This document shows positions 61,425-64,000 of a stretch of 64,000 bases of DNA, piece by piece. Numbering within the stretch: the first letter of the stretch is position 1; every line of letters starts with the position of its first letter. Origin of the DNA: Rhodoferax aquaticus (GTDB lineage: Bacteria; Pseudomonadota; Gammaproteobacteria; Burkholderiales; Burkholderiaceae_C). The stretch spans positions 62,001-126,000 of the forward strand of contig NZ_CP036282.1 in assembly GCF_006974105.1 (NCBI RefSeq). The letters run 5' to 3'. The notes under the pieces were generated by a model. The model did not search any database. It saw only the letters and a list, made by a program, of their open reading frames with translations, and was not told where the DNA came from. The position numbers and the translations under genes were made by a program.

Positions 61425-64000
61425 CGATGAAGCTGCAGTTTTCCCACCAAGACTACCAAAAGAAGGCCGTGGATGCGGTGGTGAAGGTGTTTGACGGCCA
61501 GCCGCTGGCCAAGAGCGATTTTGCGCTGGTGGCGCACCAAGGCAGTGTGGCCTATGCGGGGGATGGGAGCATTGGCAATGCACTGAAAATCTCACCCGAG
61601 CAACTGCTTGAAAATTTGCGGGCAGTGCAAGCGGCCAATGCGCTAGAGCAGTCGGCCGCCTTGGCAGAGTCTCGTTCAGACAATGGCAAAGAGGTGTTTT
61701 GCCCGCTGAACTTCACCATTGAGATGGAAACCGGCACGGGCAAAACCTACAGCTTCATCAAGACGATGTTTGAGCTGAACAAGGTGTATGGTTTCAAGAA
61801 GTTTGTGGTGGTGGTGCCCAGCGTGGCCATACGCGAAGGCACCATGAAAAACTTGGAGATCACGCGCAGCCACTTTGCCGCCGACTATGCCAATGTGCCT
61901 TGCGTGCCGATTTTGTACGACAGCACCAAGCTAACCGACTTGCGCCACTTTGCGCAGAGCGATGCGCTGAGTGTGCTGGTTATCAACATTGACAGTTTTA
62001 CCAAGGACAACAACAAGATTAACCAGAAGGGTGAGCGGGCGTTTGCGCCCATCGAATACATCCGGGCGGTGAACCCTATCGTCATCGTGGACGAGCCGCA
62101 GAACTTCGAGACCGATGTGCGCCGCCGGGCGCTGTTTGACTTGAACCCGCTGTGCACGTTGCGTTACTCGGCCACGCACAAAAACCCCTACAACCTGCTG
62201 TATTCACTCAACCCCGTGCAGGCGTATGACTTGGGGCTGGTCAAGCAGATTGAGGTGGACGGCGTGCTGGCCGACGAAGACCACAACCAGGCCTTTGTGG
62301 AGCTGGTGAGCATCGAGGCCAAAGCCAAGGGTATTTCTGCCAAGGTGTGCATGGATGTGAATGGCAAGACGGGCCCCAAGCGTTCCGAGTTAACCCTGAA
62401 GCTGGGCGACGACCTGTATGACAAGTCCAAGCAGCGCGATGTCTATCAAGACGGCTACATCCTGAATGAAATTCGGGCGGAGGATGGTGAGATCGAATTC
62501 TCTGGCGGGCGTGTGATTCGCATCAACCAGGCCCAAGGTGGGCTGGCCGATGATGTGATGCGCTTTCAGATTGAGCGCACGGTGGCGGCGCACTTTGCCA
62601 AGCTCAAAAATGTGCAGCCCATTGGCGTGAAGGTGTTGAGCCTGTTTTTTGTCGACAAGGTGGCTAACTACCGGGCGTATGAAGAGGACGGCAACCCGAC
62701 GCTGGGCAAGTTTGGTGTGTGGTTTGAAGAAGCGTTCAACAAATACGCCAGCAAGCCGCAGTACCTTGGCTTGATTCCACACAGCGCCGGCGAGGTGCAC
62801 GACGGGTATTTCTCCGGCGACAAAAAGGGCAAGGGAGCGAAAGCTAAAACGGTGTGGGTGGATACGTCTGGCACGGTAGCGAAAGACGACAGCACTTACC
62901 AGCTCATCATGAAAGACAAAGAGCGGCTGCTGAGCGCGGCGGTGCCGCTGCAATTCATCTTCAGCCACTCGGCGCTGCGTGAGGGTTGGGACAACCCCAA
63001 TGTGTTCCAGATTTGCACGCTCAACGAGACCAAGAGCGCCGTGAAGAAGCGCCAGGAAATCGGGCGCGGGCTGCGTCTGTGCGTCAACAAGGATGGCGAA
63101 CGTGTGCAAGACAAACGGGTAAACGTGCTGACGGTCATACCCAACGAGAGTTATGAGACCTTTGCCAAGTCGCTGCAGCAAGAGATTGAGGATGAAACCG
63201 GCGTGAGCTTTAGTGGGCGGGTGAAAAACGCCCGCGCCAAGGCGCGCATCAAGCGCAAAGCCTTGTCCGCTGATGAAGAAGCGCTGTTCCAAGCCATTTG
63301 GAAAAAGATCAACTACCAGACCAGCTACAGCGTGACGCTGGATACCCCGGCGCTGATTGCGGAGTGTGTAAAAGCGCTGGGGGACATGAACCAGTACCCC
63401 AAAGTGCGCCCACCCAAGATACGCGCCGACAAGGCCAAGATCATCATGCGCCGCGAGGGGGTGGAAGGGTTGCACATTGGCACCGGCGACACCGACGCTA
63501 GGGTGTACGGTAGCACGGTGCCCGATGTGTACGCCTATATCCAGAACCGGATGCACCTGTCTCGGTCCACCATTTTTGCCATTCTGGACGGGTCAGGGCG
63601 CTTGGGGGAGTTGTTGCGCAACCCACAGGCGTTTTTGGACACCGCCATCGCGGCCATGCGCACCTGTCTGCAGGCGCTGATGGTCCAAGGCATCAAGTAC
63701 AAAACCATCAACGGGCGTGAGTATGAAATGAGCCTGTTTGACGAGGAGCAGGAAACCTACCTGAGCAGCGTGTATCCGCCCGCCAAAGACGACATGACCA
63801 CGCCGGTGGATAAAACCTTGCTGCAGGCCCAGCCGGTGGATGAGCAAAAAGCGCCTGTGGGTGAAGCGTTTACCTGCGTGCTGAGCCAAAGCGACACCGA
63901 AAGCCAGTTCGCCCATGACTGCACGGTGGACGAGCGCGTGAAGTTCTTCTTTAAGCTGCCCAGCCGCTTCAAGGTGGCAACCCCTTTGGGCAACTACAAC
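61421..64000 (+). CDS. res: Type III restriction endonuclease subunit (Res), 3'-partial
   Basis: The frame is open from ATG (MTMKLQFSHQDYQKKAVDAV) to the right edge, 860 codons, with no stop. SF2 helicase: Walker A METGTGKT near residues 102-109, Walker B-type VDEPQNFE near 225, SATHKN, and motif VI KKRQEIGRGLRL near 550. The C-terminal PD-(D/E)xK nuclease of Res expected after about residue 880 is beyond the window. It acts with Mod to cut unmethylated DNA after ATP-driven sliding. Translation is coupled to yhcG. Confidence 0.93.
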   Translation, partial: MTMKLQFSHQDYQKKAVDAVVKVFDGQPLAKSDFALVAHQGSVAYAGDGSIGNALKISPEQLLENLRAVQAANALEQSAALAESRSDNGKEVFCPLNFTIEMETGTGKTYSFIKTMFELNKVYGFKKFVVVVPSVAIREGTMKNLEITRSHFAADYANVPCVPILYDSTKLTDLRHFAQSDALSVLVINIDSFTKDNNKINQKGERAFAPIEYIRAVNPIVIVDEPQNFETDVRRRALFDLNPLCTLRYSATHKNPYNLLYSLNPVQAYDLGLVKQIEVDGVLADEDHNQAFVELVSIEAKAKGISAKVCMDVNGKTGPKRSELTLKLGDDLYDKSKQRDVYQDGYILNEIRAEDGEIEFSGGRVIRINQAQGGLADDVMRFQIERTVAAHFAKLKNVQPIGVKVLSLFFVDKVANYRAYEEDGNPTLGKFGVWFEEAFNKYASKPQYLGLIPHSAGEVHDGYFSGDKKGKGAKAKTVWVDTSGTVAKDDSTYQLIMKDKERLLSAAVPLQFIFSHSALREGWDNPNVFQICTLNETKSAVKKRQEIGRGLRLCVNKDGERVQDKRVNVLTVIPNESYETFAKSLQQEIEDETGVSFSGRVKNARAKARIKRKALSADEEALFQAIWKKINYQTSYSVTLDTPALIAECVKALGDMNQYPKVRPPKIRADKAKIIMRREGVEGLHIGTGDTDARVYGSTVPDVYAYIQNRMHLSRSTIFAILDGSGRLGELLRNPQAFLDTAIAAMRTCLQALMVQGIKYKTINGREYEMSLFDEEQETYLSSVYPPAKDDMTTPVDKTLLQAQPVDEQKAPVGEAFTCVLSQSDTESQFAHDCTVDERVKFFFKLPSRFKVATPLGNYN

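Noticed and set aside
55424..64000. DISARM defence system
   Set aside because: Only a DrmD-like helicase and a methyltransferase are present; drmA, drmB and drmC are missing, and the methyltransferase is of type III Mod order with a Res partner.
1..64000. tRNA, rRNA, CRISPR array or insertion sequence
   Set aside because: No tRNA T-loop string, spaced direct-repeat array, transposase or terminal inverted repeats were seen by eye on either strand.

Overview
The window reads as a chromosomal segment of a high-GC betaproteobacterium, most likely a Comamonadaceae member (Rhodoferax/Curvibacter/Acidovorax type). This rests on codon use, the protein types, and a short dispersed repeat with the core ATAAGCGCAAGCAGCTAT that recurs between genes and twice inside genes. 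The genus is an inference; no rRNA or tRNA gene was seen.

Layout. 1-6.0 kb is a decayed type VI secretion (T6SS) locus: a VgrG spike cut off at the start of its C-terminal domain, a short remnant frame, and three tandem exported paralogs that look like an orphan immunity array with mosaic sequence exchange. 6.1-10.3 kb holds housekeeping genes: an FAD-linked D-2-hydroxyacid dehydrogenase, a cob(I)alamin adenosyltransferase, a YdiI/MenI-type thioesterase and small exported or membrane proteins. 10.3-14.9 kb is an NMT1/THI5-type ABC importer with a RutR-like TetR regulator. Its upstream region carries, in order, two NtrC-like sites, a near-consensus sigma-54 promoter and a RutR-like operator. 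This points to nitrogen-regulated uptake of a pyrimidine-type compound. 15-19.6 kb has two orphan secreted proteins and a Cache-PAS-PAS-GGDEF-EAL c-di-GMP protein.

19.8-31.9 kb is the most unusual region, an envelope cluster of eight genes. Two paralogous exported TPR-CHAT caspase-like proteins bracket a same-strand run of lipoprotein, OmpA-type peptidoglycan-binding protein, CHASE2 membrane sensor, exported SH3-metacaspase-DUF4384 protein with an embedded EF-hand loop, a small exported protein and a FecR-domain protein. The run is tightly joined by ATGA overlaps in its second half. A perfect 19-bp palindrome lies between the first CHAT gene and the run.

32-42 kb has a flavin amine oxidase interrupted by an in-frame amber codon, a complete sulfate importer (sbp-cysT-cysW-cysA) with a terminator after sbp, a CopD-like membrane protein, a cysteine-free Rrf2/IscR-type regulator, an M13 metallopeptidase and a DMT exporter. 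42-55 kb has small exported proteins, a polysaccharide deacetylase, another DMT exporter, an orphan PstS-like protein, a yehZYXW-type osmolyte importer, a DedA-like protein and O-acetylhomoserine sulfhydrylase.

55.4 kb to the right edge is a defence-type operon: SNF2/RapA-like helicase, type III (beta-class) DNA methyltransferase, YhcG/DUF1016 nuclease and a type III restriction subunit that runs off the window. A 22-bp palindrome lies upstream, and three perfect inverted repeats with TGTCG/CGACA cores lie within the operon, two of them inside the yhcG coding sequence.
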